A stretch of DNA of 64,000 nucleotides from Panulirus ornatus (Eukaryota; Arthropoda; Malacostraca; Decapoda; Palinuridae). Both the position numbers and the translations under genes were made by a program. The stretch is from contig NC_092271.1 of assembly GCF_036320965.1 (NCBI RefSeq), positions 24,005,036 through 24,069,035 on the forward strand, given 5' to 3'. The notes under the pieces are model-generated. The model did no database searches. It had not been told where the DNA came from and saw only the letters and a list, made by a program, of their open reading frames with translations. The stretch's first letter is position 1. Each line of letters starts with the position of its first letter. Shown here in pieces: positions 31,370-41,839 of this stretch.

Positions 31370-32122
31370 CAATTCTCAATAAATTACATAAAAAGAATAA
31401 TGGTAAACCCACTCACCTTTCCTTTATAATAAATAATAATTTCCCTTATGGTTTACGAGATTTCGTGCACACGGGGAGTCTATTCGCTGTTTACTCCCGC
31501 TGGTCAGATCCTGAAATACGAAATAAAGAAGTTGTGATGTAGACATCAATAATGATAATACACGTGCCTCACTCTCGTGTGGTTATAAAGGTTACCTTGC
31601 TCCACAGGGTGAACAGTGTGGGACGTGACGACTCGTGTGTTGTGAAATAATGAGGCAGTTAACACTAGCAACGAGTAGTTATGAGGGATATACCAGATCC
31701 ATCATATAATCATGAGGGGAATTACATAAATTCATAAGTTTTATCATTTAATCATGAGGGGACTTATATACAAGTTTCACTAGAACAGTTTTATATACAA
31801 GTTTCACTAGAACAGTTATGAGGAGACTGTTATACAAGTATCATGAGAACAGTTATGAGGGGGATATACCAGTTATGCGATTCTATGAGGAAAATTAAAG
31901 GAAAGTGTGAGGAAGAGGTTGCTTCGGCTCTAGGCCTATCGAACTGCCGAGGGGTCATGATGGAACGTCTATGCCAAAATCTTTGCCCCTATCTCTCTTT
32001 GGGCTGTTAATCATTCTTGAACCATACACATGGGGGTCCATGAGGCGTGAGGGGGGTGTGGAGAACTGAATGGCATGCCATTCACTACGGTGTAAAATCA
32101 CACAAATTGGATTTGGATTTAT

Positions 32123-32125
<3 letters not shown>
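31368..32125. other. No gene; ATGAGGGGA and TATACAAGTTTCAC repeats
   Basis: At 31670-31880, TATACAAGTTTCACTAGAAC is duplicated exactly and TAATCATGAGGGGA recurs loosely. The rest is AT-rich DNA. Confidence 0.5.

Positions 32126-32202
<77 letters not shown>
32126..32202. repeat. (AT)n microsatellite
   Basis: A pure AT run. The following 32203-32573 is AT-rich DNA without features. Confidence 0.98.
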
Positions 32203-32205
<3 letters not shown>

Positions 32206-32571
32206 CATCATGTGATCTAATTCCTCCCCACATATATTCCATCAACTGTGGTAGTTTTGAGGATACTGGTAGAAAAAATAAAAATATATTTGCAAATGTA
32301 AGTCGTTTCAATTTTTCCTTGACACGAAAATAAAAAAAAAAAATACAATCAGAACTCATGGCAGACTTTGGCAACAATGACCACGGCAACAACACCGTTT
32401 TCTAAATGTCATAAGAAATCGACTAAAATAATTAAAACAAATGGAGAATTTTCAGAAATATAATAGCCTCTTATCACTGAACAAGGAAATTGCATCATAT
32501 TGCCACAAAATAATCACAAAATAAAATCTCGAATGATTGTGGTTATAGATTTTGCTCCATTTATCATTTTC

Positions 32572-32573
<2 letters not shown>

Positions 32574-32660
<87 letters not shown>
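32574..32660. repeat. (AT)n microsatellite
   Basis: A pure AT run abutting the reverse family B copy. Confidence 0.98.
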
Positions 32661-32661
<1 letters not shown>

Positions 32662-32755
32662 GCCATTTCTCGCGTTAGCCAGGTAGCGTTAGGAACAGAG
32701 GAGTGAGCCTTAGAGGGCATATCCTCACTTAGTCCCCTTCATTTAGAACAATTAT
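32661..32755 (-). mobile_element. Short AT-flanked element, family B, reverse copy
   Basis: On the minus strand it reads GAGGATATGCCCTCTAAGGC, TCCTCTGTTCCTAACGCTACC and GCTAACGCGAGAAATGGCG, then (AT)n. Only the AT side corresponding to the element's 3-prime end is present here. Confidence 0.7.
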
Positions 32756-32859
32756 TCATTAAAGAGATCAAACTCAGAACAAAATGTCCACAAAAAAATA
32801 TAGCCCTACCAGCCTGAAAACATCGCAACTCTTTGCTTACATTAGACTAAACTCACCAG

Positions 32860-32935
32860 TTAGGTTAGGTTAGGTTAGGTTCGCCAGTTAGGTTAGGTTA
32901 GGTTCACCAGTTAGGTTTTAGGTAAGGTTGGGTTC
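32860..32935 (+). repeat. Interstitial TTAGG telomere-type repeats
   Basis: Four TTAGG units at 32860-32880, then TTCGCCAG, three more at 32888-32903, then TTCACCAG and diverged units. TTAGG is the usual arthropod telomere repeat. The linker TTCRCCAG between blocks shows the array was itself duplicated. Confidence 0.8.
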
Positions 32936-33932
32936 AGTGCTGGGAGATAATAAATGGCCTTTGGCGGACATCATCCACCTCAGGCGACCTCCTTTGGCTA
33001 CAGGAGCTCATGGGAGTCAAGTGTCCCTCCTATTATCAACGAAACACGACCCAACGTCAACCTTGTCAGTTGATTTAAGCTAACTGTTGCCCCAACTTGC
33101 GAGTGGCCGGATGATTCCTAATAGGTGTATGTATTTCAACCATGACCTTCTACTATAGATACTTGACCGAAAAACAGAAGTCTTTTTTCTTTTATTTTTG
33201 TGTGTGTGATAACTTTGAACTCAACCATCTCATGAAAGGTATAGAATTCCAATCAGATACGCATCGGTAGAGAGATAACGATGGAAAACAGAGGGAATCA
33301 ATGCAGATTAGATACACGTATATAGAGAGAGAGTGTTCCTTTGGGCAGACAGTCATGGACTTGAGATACACTTGTTTTTGGCAGCAACCAAATCAACCCT
33401 GGACACCCGAGTGAAGTGCTTATAAGAGAGCCACTCAGAGCGTAGCCCCATAAACAATAACAATGATCTAATCCGCCCGAGTCAATTAAAAATGACAATA
33501 ATATATAATTCAAAGGAATAAGATTCAAAGCAGTTATGATCGACGGTCCTTCTTACAGTTTATAATTAATTCTATTTTTGGCATCGTGTCCGTAACATTA
33601 TGAAACTGCTGTTTCTTTTGTACTTCAGTAAATCAACGTAATCACAAAGGATAATCAACATTAATTAAATATTCATTCTAAAGAAACTATATAAACGTTA
33701 CTTATCTTTATGTGTTCATTATAATCATCTCGACCTCAATCATAATATTCTTTTTTTTTTTAAATAATTATAAACTCGTGACAATGATAAGCTGAATTAT
33801 TCACATCATTATCATTTATTCCAGGAAATTCAATTCTATTAATGGTATATATAAATAAATATAGAATAATACCCAAGATACGATTAATCATATATTCATC
33901 AGCCATGACAACAACACAAGGGCATTACTCAG

Positions 33933-33936
<4 letters not shown>
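32936..33936. other. No feature seen
   Basis: AT-rich, apparently unique DNA, with a poly-T at 33751-33760. No exon or promoter is supported. Confidence 0.5.
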
Positions 33937-34023
<87 letters not shown>

Positions 34024-34031
34024 GCTCTCTC
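33937..34031. repeat. (CT)n microsatellite
   Basis: A CT run with two single-base breaks near its right end. Confidence 0.98.
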
Positions 34032-34186
34032 TGAGAAGATCCAGTCATCATCAACCATTAAATATATCAAACACACAATAACCAAATTATCGCCGCTCAC
34101 TTCCCTTTGATCAGGTCCTTCCAACAATTATCATTATTATTATCATTCACGTCCGACCTTCTCATGCTCCCACGTCAGCTGATGAT

Positions 34187-34240
34187 CTATAATCTATCAT
34201 CATGGGCGACAGCATGATCGGTCTGCATGATAGATTATAG
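34187..34240. other. Perfect 14-bp inverted repeat, 26-nt loop
   Basis: CTATAATCTATCAT (34187-34200) and ATGATAGATTATAG (34227-34240) are perfect reverse complements. CTATAAT words also occur at 34242 and about 34300. No target-site duplication is obvious, so a MITE is not claimed. Confidence 0.85.
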
Positions 34241-34489
34241 TTCTATAATATGGGTCTTGGGTGGCAGGGTGAGGGAGAGGGGGGACGTGGAGCCTATAAC
34301 TCTATAATGTCACGTTAGGTTCCCGCTAACTCACACCTTCGGATTATATCATCGAGGGGGAAAAGAACACTATTGCTTGCTATAATTCATTGTGGGGGGA
34401 GGGGGTGTGTGATTTTGACCCCCCCCCCCCACTGCTGTATACACAGTGGGGCGCGCATAATGTTTATTGAGGTGTGGGTGGGGAGGGGG

Positions 34490-34492
<3 letters not shown>

Positions 34493-34528
<36 letters not shown>

Positions 34529-34547
34529 GAGGGAGTTCAGAACGGCC

Positions 34548-34604
<57 letters not shown>
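34493..34604. repeat. (GT)n and (AC)n facing each other
   Basis: GT run at 34493-34520 and AC run at 34551-34604, 30 bp apart. The two are complementary and can form a long hairpin. Confidence 0.95.
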
Positions 34605-34606
<2 letters not shown>

Positions 34607-34779
34607 CAGCTGTGTCTAATATAATCAGATTATTCTCTATAATTCTCACAGACGGACGATAATTTCCCGCCATCAAGGTATAATTCAGTTATCTCGTTAT
34701 GACTTGGTTCTCCCCTTCCTCACTCACTTCCCCTTCCATTGTCCTCTTGAGGTGCATTCGTGTCCCTTATGGTGGAGTT

Positions 34780-35110
34780 AATGGAGGTTAATAGGGGAGA
34801 TAACAAGTAAAGGAAGGGGAGTTCATTGATGGGGATGGAATGGGAAGGGGCTAATGGGGAGATTATCATAAGAAAGATAATAAGAAAAGGGAGGGGAGTA
34901 CGTGGATGGGAACGGAATGGGTGGTTAATGGGGAGATTATTATAATAGGAAAGATAATAGGTAAAGGAAGGGGGAGTGCGTTGATGGGGACGGAACGGGG
35001 GTTAATGGGTAAGATTATCATTATCTTACCCACTGACACCCCCCCCCATTCCTTTCCCATCAACATCCTCCCCTCTCTTTACCTATTACCTTCCCATCCA
35101 CCTCTACCCT
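34780..35110. repeat. About 75-bp repeat, three direct copies then one inverted
   Basis: The segment AGATAATAGGTAAAGGAAGG...GTTGATGGGGACGGAACGG...GGTTAATGGG recurs three times on the plus strand. It is followed after GGGTAAGATTATCATTATC by its reverse complement (CCATTCCTTTCCCATCAAC...TTTACCTATTACC). The last direct copy and the inverted copy form a palindrome with its hinge near 35022. Confidence 0.85.
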
Positions 35111-35515
35111 ACCAATCCACCTCCACCCCGCAGCCTCCCTCCACCCTGGGAGTCCGCCTCGGGGGAAAGTCCCCCCTCCTCCCCCACCCCCCCTTCGTAG
35201 GGGGTGGGGGTGTGTGTGGGGGGAGGACGTTGGCGGCTCTTCTGATGGACACCCACGGCGTGTACAACCCCCCCCCCCCCTTCCCCCCACCCTCCCACCT
35301 AGGACTGGTCATGATGGCCGGCCAAAACTTTACCTGACAAATTGCCGCATTTATTTTCTTTTTACAGGACTCAACGAGAGAGTGTTTATTTTGACCACAC
35401 TCGTCGCCGGGGCTTCGTAATGGGGTGTAATTTCGGCCGATGTTCATCTTTTCCTGTAATCATTGTGGATTCAAGTCCGCGCTATATTAGAAAAAAAAAA
35501 GAGAAGAAGAAAAAA
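35111..35515. other. C/G homopolymer-rich DNA; no gene
   Basis: Alternating C-rich and G-rich runs at 35130-35290. From 35330 the DNA becomes unique-looking and leads into the CCAAT patch. TTTTCTTTTTACAG at 35354-35367 is acceptor-like, but the following frame is short and unbiased. Confidence 0.45.
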
Positions 35516-35640
35516 AGAGCCAATCAAGAAGCGCAAATTTACTGTCAATTTTCGCCCGCGGACCAATGGGAGCGCGTCACGGCAGCGTCCATTATCACGC
35601 CGCCACCAATCACAGGGCGCGGATGACTGCTCACCGTCAC
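35516..35640 (+). promoter_or_regulatory. Three CCAAT boxes at exact 43-bp spacing
   Basis: CCAAT pentamers occur on the plus strand at 35520-35524, 35563-35567 and 35606-35610, so both intervals are 43 bp, about four DNA turns. TTTTCGCCCGCGG lies between the first two, and the patch is CpG-rich. Repeated, phased CCAAT boxes are a known layout for NF-Y. No TATA box is present, and an A-rich run sits upstream at 35491-35516. Promoter function and direction are inference. Confidence 0.5.
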
Positions 35641-36060
35641 GCTACGTATTGTTCTGTATTTCCCTAATCCTCTGCTTTACAGTCGCCCTTCCATTCTTCT
35701 CGGGACATATGACCATTTCTCTTGCATTACTGTACTCACCATTTCCCTCTTATTTCCAGCTCATCATTCGTAACATTCTTCGCATCTTCCTTATTCTTTC
35801 TCTCTCTTATCTTTCGCTATCTTGTATTATTTACCTCATTCTCTCACACAGGAAATGAAAGCTAAAATGTCCTTACTCTTATCTAACCTTTACACATATT
35901 GCCATGTTCTGACACAGAAGAGGTAACGCACCTAAACTTAGTTTACCTTTAAAATGGATAGACATTACTCATTGTATCCATATGATTCATAAGTGGGGGA
36001 AAAAAACCACATGACATATCTATTAAGCAGGACAGATGTGCAGTGGACAACACCGCCAGC
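35641..36060. other. No feature seen
   Basis: T/C-rich DNA, possibly transcribed from the CCAAT patch, with no biased frame. Confidence 0.4.
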
Positions 36061-36640
36061 GTAATAATTATGCGGCATAAACCACAGGGTAGTTGCTGGT
36101 CCGCCATTAATTTTAGGCTTGTATCCCCTCCCCGTCCAGCCGCCGTGTTCACCAAGGGCCTCTCCCGGGTTCCTTAGGAATACATTTGCTAATTAGCCAC
36201 CCTCCTCCTCTTCTCTCCGGCAATAAAATGTAAATGTAATGGGTTCTAAAAAGCTACATTTGGGCCCGCGTCGTCCATCTCTCAAAGGTTTTAATGGGCG
36301 ATTTCATGCAGTGTGACAGGGGGCCTTCAAAAGGTCTTCCCGCGTAAATTCCGACAAAACGCGAGGGAAAATATGGCGGGCAGAGTCACCTCGCCGCAAC
36401 CCCCTCGTTAACTCCGTGTCGCGCAAACCATATCATCACCCCCCCCCCCCCCCCCGCACATAATCGCCCGCTCCCCCCACTTCCTGACCACAGGATCAAC
36501 ATTATCGTTCAGGGAGACGATGATTCACTGTTTACCTTTCGGATGATTATCCATTATAGCGTGACGGCGCCAATTGCAGGCCCGGGATCAACTTGCCGCG
36601 CGTGGGCGGGGCGGTTGCGGTCCGGTAACATGACCCGGCT
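36061..36640. promoter_or_regulatory. Possible conserved enhancer-like patch
   Basis: Unique-looking sequence with homeodomain-type cores (CCATTAATTTTAG, GCTAATTAGCC), TTTTAATGGGCGATTTCATG, CGCAAACC and GGGCGGGGCGG, and no repeats except a C17 run at 36439-36455. The mixture of AT-rich factor cores and CpG-rich blocks is unlike the surrounding repeats. Enhancer identity is inference. Confidence 0.3.
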
Positions 36641-37904
36641 CTATTGCAACTATATAATAATCCTCTTGGCCACGGCGCTCCACGATCTTCTCTCATTCCT
36701 CGTGGTTTTCTGCACTATAATCTCTGTTTTTCTTTTAATAATTTAGTACACGGGACGTGCAAAGGAAACGGCTAATATAATTTTTTTCCCTCTCATCAAA
36801 TTCTTATTGGTAAACTTAATCTAAAAATTCGTTCCGTGGAAGAAAAGAAAATACGGCTTAAACTTTTTTTCTTCTAATTAAAGGAAATTAATATAATCAA
36901 ACACAGGAAACCAAACAGCTAAATATCGGTGGGGAAGAGATGAACTTTATATCTGATAATGGTAGGGTTCCAATAATAATAATCATGACCCTGAAGGAAA
37001 GGATTTCAGAGATGTTTAAGTAAAGGATCAACATGAACTTCTAATAAATGTTAGAATAATCTTACGACGAAGAAAACGTGTACAGATATTTGTCTCAATA
37101 CAATGATATGACCTTGAATTATACTGAAATGTCGGCGCAATGATATCAAAGATTCTCGATGCAGTTTAAATCCGAACCGTTACATCAATGAGCGCTATTT
37201 TTATTTATCTTATTTACTTTTTTATTCTTTATCTTTTTTATTCTTATTTTTTGCCCCCGATGGCATGGCGGACCAACGCTTGCAGAACCTTACCTGAAAC
37301 TCTTCTATCTCTGTCTCACTGGTACTATTATTTCCATCTCTGACTACCTCCGTTACTATTATTTCCATCTCTGATGACTACCTCACTGTTACTATTATTT
37401 CCATCTCTGATGACTACATCACTCTTACGGGTGTGATCAGATCCAACAGCATCGCATGAAACAATGATGGGGTTGGTTGGTTGGTTCCACTTCATATCAC
37501 ATACGTAACAGAAGCAGAATATATCAAGAAGTTGACAACCGCCCCAGCGAGAATGAAAGGTTGCCTTGGGGAAAAATATGTCTGTCGGAAAAAAACAAAA
37601 AAACTGTAAGAATGAGTTGAGTGCGTGACTGGAGCCTTTGTTATTGAAGGAGAGAAAACCAAGGTTGCCCTTGCAAGAATGAGGGTCGTCATGGCAGGAG
37701 TGAAGGCTGACTGTACTAACCCAGACTGGAGGAGAGATGGGGAGAATATATGACAAACGTGGTGGATACAGTTGTGTCTGACGAAGGAGGAGGAGGAGGA
37801 AGAGCAGGAGGAGAAAAGAGGAGGAGTAGGAGGAGAAAAGAGAAGAAGGAGGAGGAGGAAGAAGAAGAGGGAAGTAGTTCACTTTACGATATCAGAGCAA
37901 CATC
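36641..37904. other. No gene seen
   Basis: AT-rich DNA. TTACTATTATTTCCATCTCTGATGA is repeated about three times at 37323-37410. An AGGAGGAGGAAG purine stretch lies at 37783-37870 and gives the long minus-strand frame. Confidence 0.5.
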
Positions 37905-38075
37905 AGTTTGGATAGGTTAAATTGAGGATGGTTTCGGTCGGGCTATTGGGTTAACTAGGTTATATTGGGCTCTCAGTTTAGCTAGGTTACTCTAGGCTCT
38001 TAGGCTAGATAGGTTATAATAGGCTATTGAGTTAGCTGGGTTTACATATGATAGGCTATTACGTTACCTAGGATG
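37905..38075. repeat. Degenerate GTTAGCTAGGTTATATAGGCT repeats
   Basis: GGTTATATTGGGCT, AGCTAGGTTACTCTAGGCT, AGATAGGTTATAATAGGCT and similar units recur at about 30-bp spacing. They are distantly TTAGG-like but not telomeric. Confidence 0.65.
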
Positions 38076-38324
38076 TTGGGTTAAGCTCGCGTGTACTATA
38101 AATGTTGGAAACTTGAAGGTTAATTCGTCTGTTTCTTTCCTTCCACATCCAGGCTGGGAGAACTCTTACCTTCATGTGTCATGACCTAATGGTACTGTTT
38201 GTCCACCTGTTAAACAGGCAGGTCTGTTGTCACCTGAACAACGGCAGGCAGCGTTAGTTTTTTCCTTTCCATCAGGACCGACTCTGATGCGGACAACAGT
38301 ACCCGCGCCAGGTGCTTAAACATT

Positions 38325-38365
38325 ACCACTACTACTACTACTACTACTACACTACTACTACTACT
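38325..38365. repeat. (ACT)n trinucleotide repeat
   Basis: ACT units with one break, followed by CAACAACAACAAC. Confidence 0.95.
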
Positions 38366-38834
38366 CTTACCTACAACAACAACAACAGCTATTACTACCC
38401 CCGAGTCCCGGTTAACCGGACGAGACAGACAGATACCACCTCTGCTGGTGGTCTGCCCCTGCATCCCCTCCCCTCGGCCACCCCCCTCCTCCAGATCCAT
38501 CCCCCAACCTCCCCCCTAAACGACCTAACCACCTCCCGTCCTCCGGCTAACGCGCCAACCACCACCCCCGGGGGCGATAAACTAGGCAGTTACGGACGCC
38601 CGCAGCCGACACGTCTTCCCCAGGTTGGCCCCCCCTCACCACTCCCCTCCCTCCCCCAGCCTGAGCGTCCCCCCCCCCATCCATCCCCTAGCCTCAGGTG
38701 GATGATGAAAAAAGAAATACAAACGGGAGCCGCCAAACACTGGGAAATTACACAGCGGCGGAGGGTTATGAGTGGCGGGCCTGTGGCACCCCGGGCCCCG
38801 ACATGGGGGGAGACACACTCACGCCATTAGACGG
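38366..38834. other. C-rich DNA; no gene called
   Basis: CCCCTCCTCC-rich sequence gives a Pro-rich plus-strand frame. No splice pair or bias makes it a gene. Confidence 0.5.
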
Positions 38835-39090
38835 TTTAGACAAGGGGACGTAGACAGAGAGACACCCCAATCAGACAGTTTATACAGGGGGGGGGGCGCA
38901 TACAGAAAGACACCCCATTCGACGGCTTAGACAGGGAGCGTAGACTGACAGACACTCATTCCACAGTTTAGATAGTGTGATCGTAGACAGATACACACCC
39001 CCACTTGACAGGTTAGACAGGGGGGCGTGGACTGACAGACACCTCTCATTCCACAGTTCAGACAGGGGGACATGGGTATACAGATGCAAC
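38835..39090. repeat. About 45-bp minisatellite, 5 copies
   Basis: GACAGACACCYCATTCCACAG and TTTAGACAGGGGGGCGTAGAC recur with GACAC anchors near 38861, 38909, 38950, 38993 and 39038. Indels make the period vary between 41 and 48. Confidence 0.85.
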
Positions 39091-39529
39091 ACTAGATGTT
39101 CAGACCAAGGAGGGAACTTGATCATCCCTCAATCTTGATCCTCCAGACGATGGAATCCGACTCCACAAACCCTTACACTTGTTACCAGATCTTCCTGGTC
39201 GCCTTGGAACTCTCTTATCCCACGATCTCAACACCGACCTCCAGACACTGGAACCTGACTGTGCGACCTCGTACACTTGTTACTCAAGTCCTTCGCATCT
39301 CACAAACGTTGGTGCTGTATCAGCATGTTTCTGATGAGTCTCTTCGGCTTTGGCTTCAGTGTCTGGAAACCTGGACAGTGGACACAACCCTCCTCATACC
39401 ACAAGACTGGCATCACAGGCCCCAGCTGCAGGAGTACCATGGATAACCAAAGGGACTGATTCCAGCAGGGCTCGAAATCTCATTGGCTGATTATACACAG
39501 TTCTACAGAATGAGGACAACACCACCATA
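39091..39529. other. Unassigned; 116-codon frame with internal duplication
   Basis: An open plus-strand frame (39096-39446) is free of simple repeats. CTCCAGACRMTGGAAYC...TACACTTGTTACYMA occurs twice, near 39141 and 39240. Third-position GC is only slightly raised and there is no ATG at the start. Not called as a gene. Confidence 0.25.
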
Positions 39530-39665
39530 CCCAAGGGTCGTACCATCGTGTTAAAGAGTTGTGCCGTCGCGTTCAAGGGTCGTACAGTCGTGTTCAGGGG
39601 TCGTATCGTCGTGTTTAACGGTCGTATCGTCGTGTTAAAGCATCGTACTGTCGTGCTGAGGGACC
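39530..39665 (+). mobile_element. Foldback-type repeat: 21-bp array only
   Basis: About six units with cores GGTCGTACCATCGTG, GTTGTGCCGTCGCG, GGTCGTACAGTCGTG and GGTCGTATCGTCGTG start at 39537, 39558, 39579, 39600, 39621 and 39642. The exact 21-bp period differs from the 22 bp at 11653 and 12789. No head is visible. Confidence 0.75.
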
Positions 39666-40414
39666 TTACATTGTCCTAGTCCAGTCTGGTTGTTTGGGCT
39701 TTCGACCTATCAACATCCACAATCATTACGACCGTCACCGTAATGCCACATCCACAAACCAACCTTCTTCAGGAGTTAAGTCATAACTCTTGAGACCCCA
39801 TGTGGCACAGCGGGCTTAAGTATACATAAGCTCCAGCTTACGTCTCCTGAAGGATACGTGTAGCGCGGAGGGTAGGGCGTCTCCCTCCCTCCGCTGACCT
39901 TAAGAAAGATCAGGCGTCCTGGAAGTGTTGACAGGTGAACGAGATAAGGCCCGCCGGGGAACAACACCGCCATCGTGCCTGGAACCCAACACTCTCCTGA
40001 TCACACAAAACTCCCTCCTCCACGGTCCTTCGCCCTTCCGAACAAGTCATTTCCACCTGTTGGAAGTCTGGAAAAATAAAGAGCGGCTGGGAAGCCTGGA
40101 AAAGTCGGCCCCTTGTGTGAGCGCTCGTCGCACAACATGACTGTCGGGAGCCCTGGCGTGGAGGTCGTAAATACTAACACTTGAGGGCGTTCAGAACCGC
40201 AGCCACTGGAAGCGTCGGCCCCTGTGAGGAGGCAGCCGACGGGGTCTGGAAGGACGGCGGTGCCCTGTGAGGCCGTTCCAGACCCGCCATCACGGACGCG
40301 CTCCCTCTCATCATCGCTATATTGCAAACCGCCGCCCAGCCGCACCGCTCACGCGACCCAAGCCTCGCGTCCCATCGGCCCGGGAGACGCGCTGATTGCC
40401 TCCTGTGAACCCAA
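39666..40414. other. No gene called; GC-rich right half
   Basis: 40150-40400 is CpG-rich and unlike nearby repeats. Frames exist on both strands but merge into the next array and have no splice context. Confidence 0.4.
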
Positions 40415-40840
40415 GACACCCTGGGGACACCTTGGGGGAATCTGGAGAGACACCCTGGGGACACCTTGGGGGAGTGTGGAGACACCCTGGGGACACCCTG
40501 GGAGAGTCTGAAGACACCCTGGGGACACCTTGGGGGAATCTGGAGAGACACCCTGGGGACACCTTGGGGGAGTGTGGAGACGCCCTGGGGACACCTTGGG
40601 GGAGTGTGGAGACACCCTGGGGACACCTTGGGGGAGTGTGGAGACACCCTGGGGACACATTGGGGGAGTGTGCAGACACCCTGGGGACACCTTGGGGGAG
40701 TGTGGAGACACCCTGGGGACACCTTGGGGGAGTGTGGAGACACCCTGGGGACACCTTGGGGGAGTGTGGAGACGCCCTGGGGACACCCTGGGAGAGTCTG
40801 GAGACACCCTGGGGACACCTTGGGGGTCTTGAAACACCGG
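40415..40840. repeat. 32-bp minisatellite, about 13 copies, six frames open
   Basis: GAGACACCCTGGGGACACC followed by TTGGGGGAGTGTG repeats every 32 bp with few substitutions. Since 32 is not a multiple of three, each strand cycles through three frames and encodes one 32-residue periodic peptide whichever frame is read. No stop arises in any of the six frames. The long frames here (up to 318 codons) are therefore array products. A decayed tail with GGGGACACCTGGGGAGTGTG units continues to 40960. Confidence 0.97.
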
Positions 40841-40977
40841 GATTTTGGGGACACCTGGGGAGTGTGGGGACACCTGAGGAATGTGGGGAGAATTGGGGAG
40901 TGTGGAGAGGACTGGGGAGTGTGGGGATACCTGGGGAGTGTGGGGCACCTGGGGAGTGTATGAAGACACCAGAGGGG

Positions 40978-41048
<71 letters not shown>
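40978..41048. repeat. (GT)n microsatellite
   Basis: A pure GT run of about 35 units. Confidence 0.98.
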
Positions 41049-41053
<5 letters not shown>

Positions 41054-41839
41054 TGAGGGGGGTGGGGGGGGGCGTGTGCAGTGTGGGACATTTTTCTTTC
41101 CATTTTTTTCCCCTTCATGTTTTGTAACATGATCAGCCGCTGATCGTACTAAGAGTAATAATAATAATAATCGTTTCATATTGCTCAAAATATTTACAAT
41201 GTCGACTTAACAGGGAAAAAATTATATATTTCTTATTCGAGAGCGATTATTTTGCCGACTAGTGGGCTCTGGTGGGTCAAAGGGAATCATCCTGGCCAGT
41301 ATATATATATATTTTCGACAATGTTTATCTTCCCTTGCGCCACCTTCGAATTTACGTTGAGGTAGGCTAGGGTTACGTTAAGGGAGTCTAGGGTTACATT
41401 AAGGTAAAGTAATTATTCTGAAGTAAGGTAGGGTTAAGCTAAGGTAGGCTAAGGTGGAAAATTTCCGGTTGGGAAGTAGGGTTTATTAATCTGGTTGCCT
41501 TGTTAAATAGAAAAAAAAAAATTCACTTTCCCTGGACTTCAGGATGGTGACGGGCACTGATTCCCCGGAGGACTTAGTCCAATGAAAATTGATCATTTCC
41601 CTCAAGAAAACTGGTAGTGGTGCGAATCAAGATACTCGCAAAAACATTTACAGCAAAATATCAATAAATCCAGTAGTGAAATACAGATAGAATAGATCAA
41701 TCCGCAAAATAGTATTTGACCGATCGTTGTCGACATTTCGGCAATATAACCAAAGCGTATTTTATCCAAAAAATTATCTATATCTATCACTCCTCTCACC
41801 AGGGTATAAGTTTACGAATTCTAGGCATGATACAGCCAA
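41049..41839. other. No gene; TTAAGG-type degenerate repeats
   Basis: At 41355-41455, GTTACGTTAAGG and GTAGGCTAGGGTTA words repeat loosely. The rest is AT-rich. Confidence 0.5.

Noticed and set aside
38218..38310. Exon between TTAAACAG acceptor and GCCAG/GTGC donor, or a minus-strand exon with TTCAG/GTGACA donor
   Set aside because: Both strands are open and neither has decisive codon bias. The minus-strand acceptor is poor.
39332..39376. CTGATGAGTC ... GTCTGGAAAC as a hammerhead core
   Set aside because: Bases flanking the conserved boxes do not pair.
39096..39446. 116-codon plus-strand frame without simple repeats
   Set aside because: No ATG, no splice sites, weak bias and a recognisable internal duplication. 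Probably decayed repeat.
40174..41188. Open frames of 243-318 codons on both strands
   Set aside because: They are translations of the 32-bp minisatellite and the adjoining (GT)n tract and are open in all six frames.
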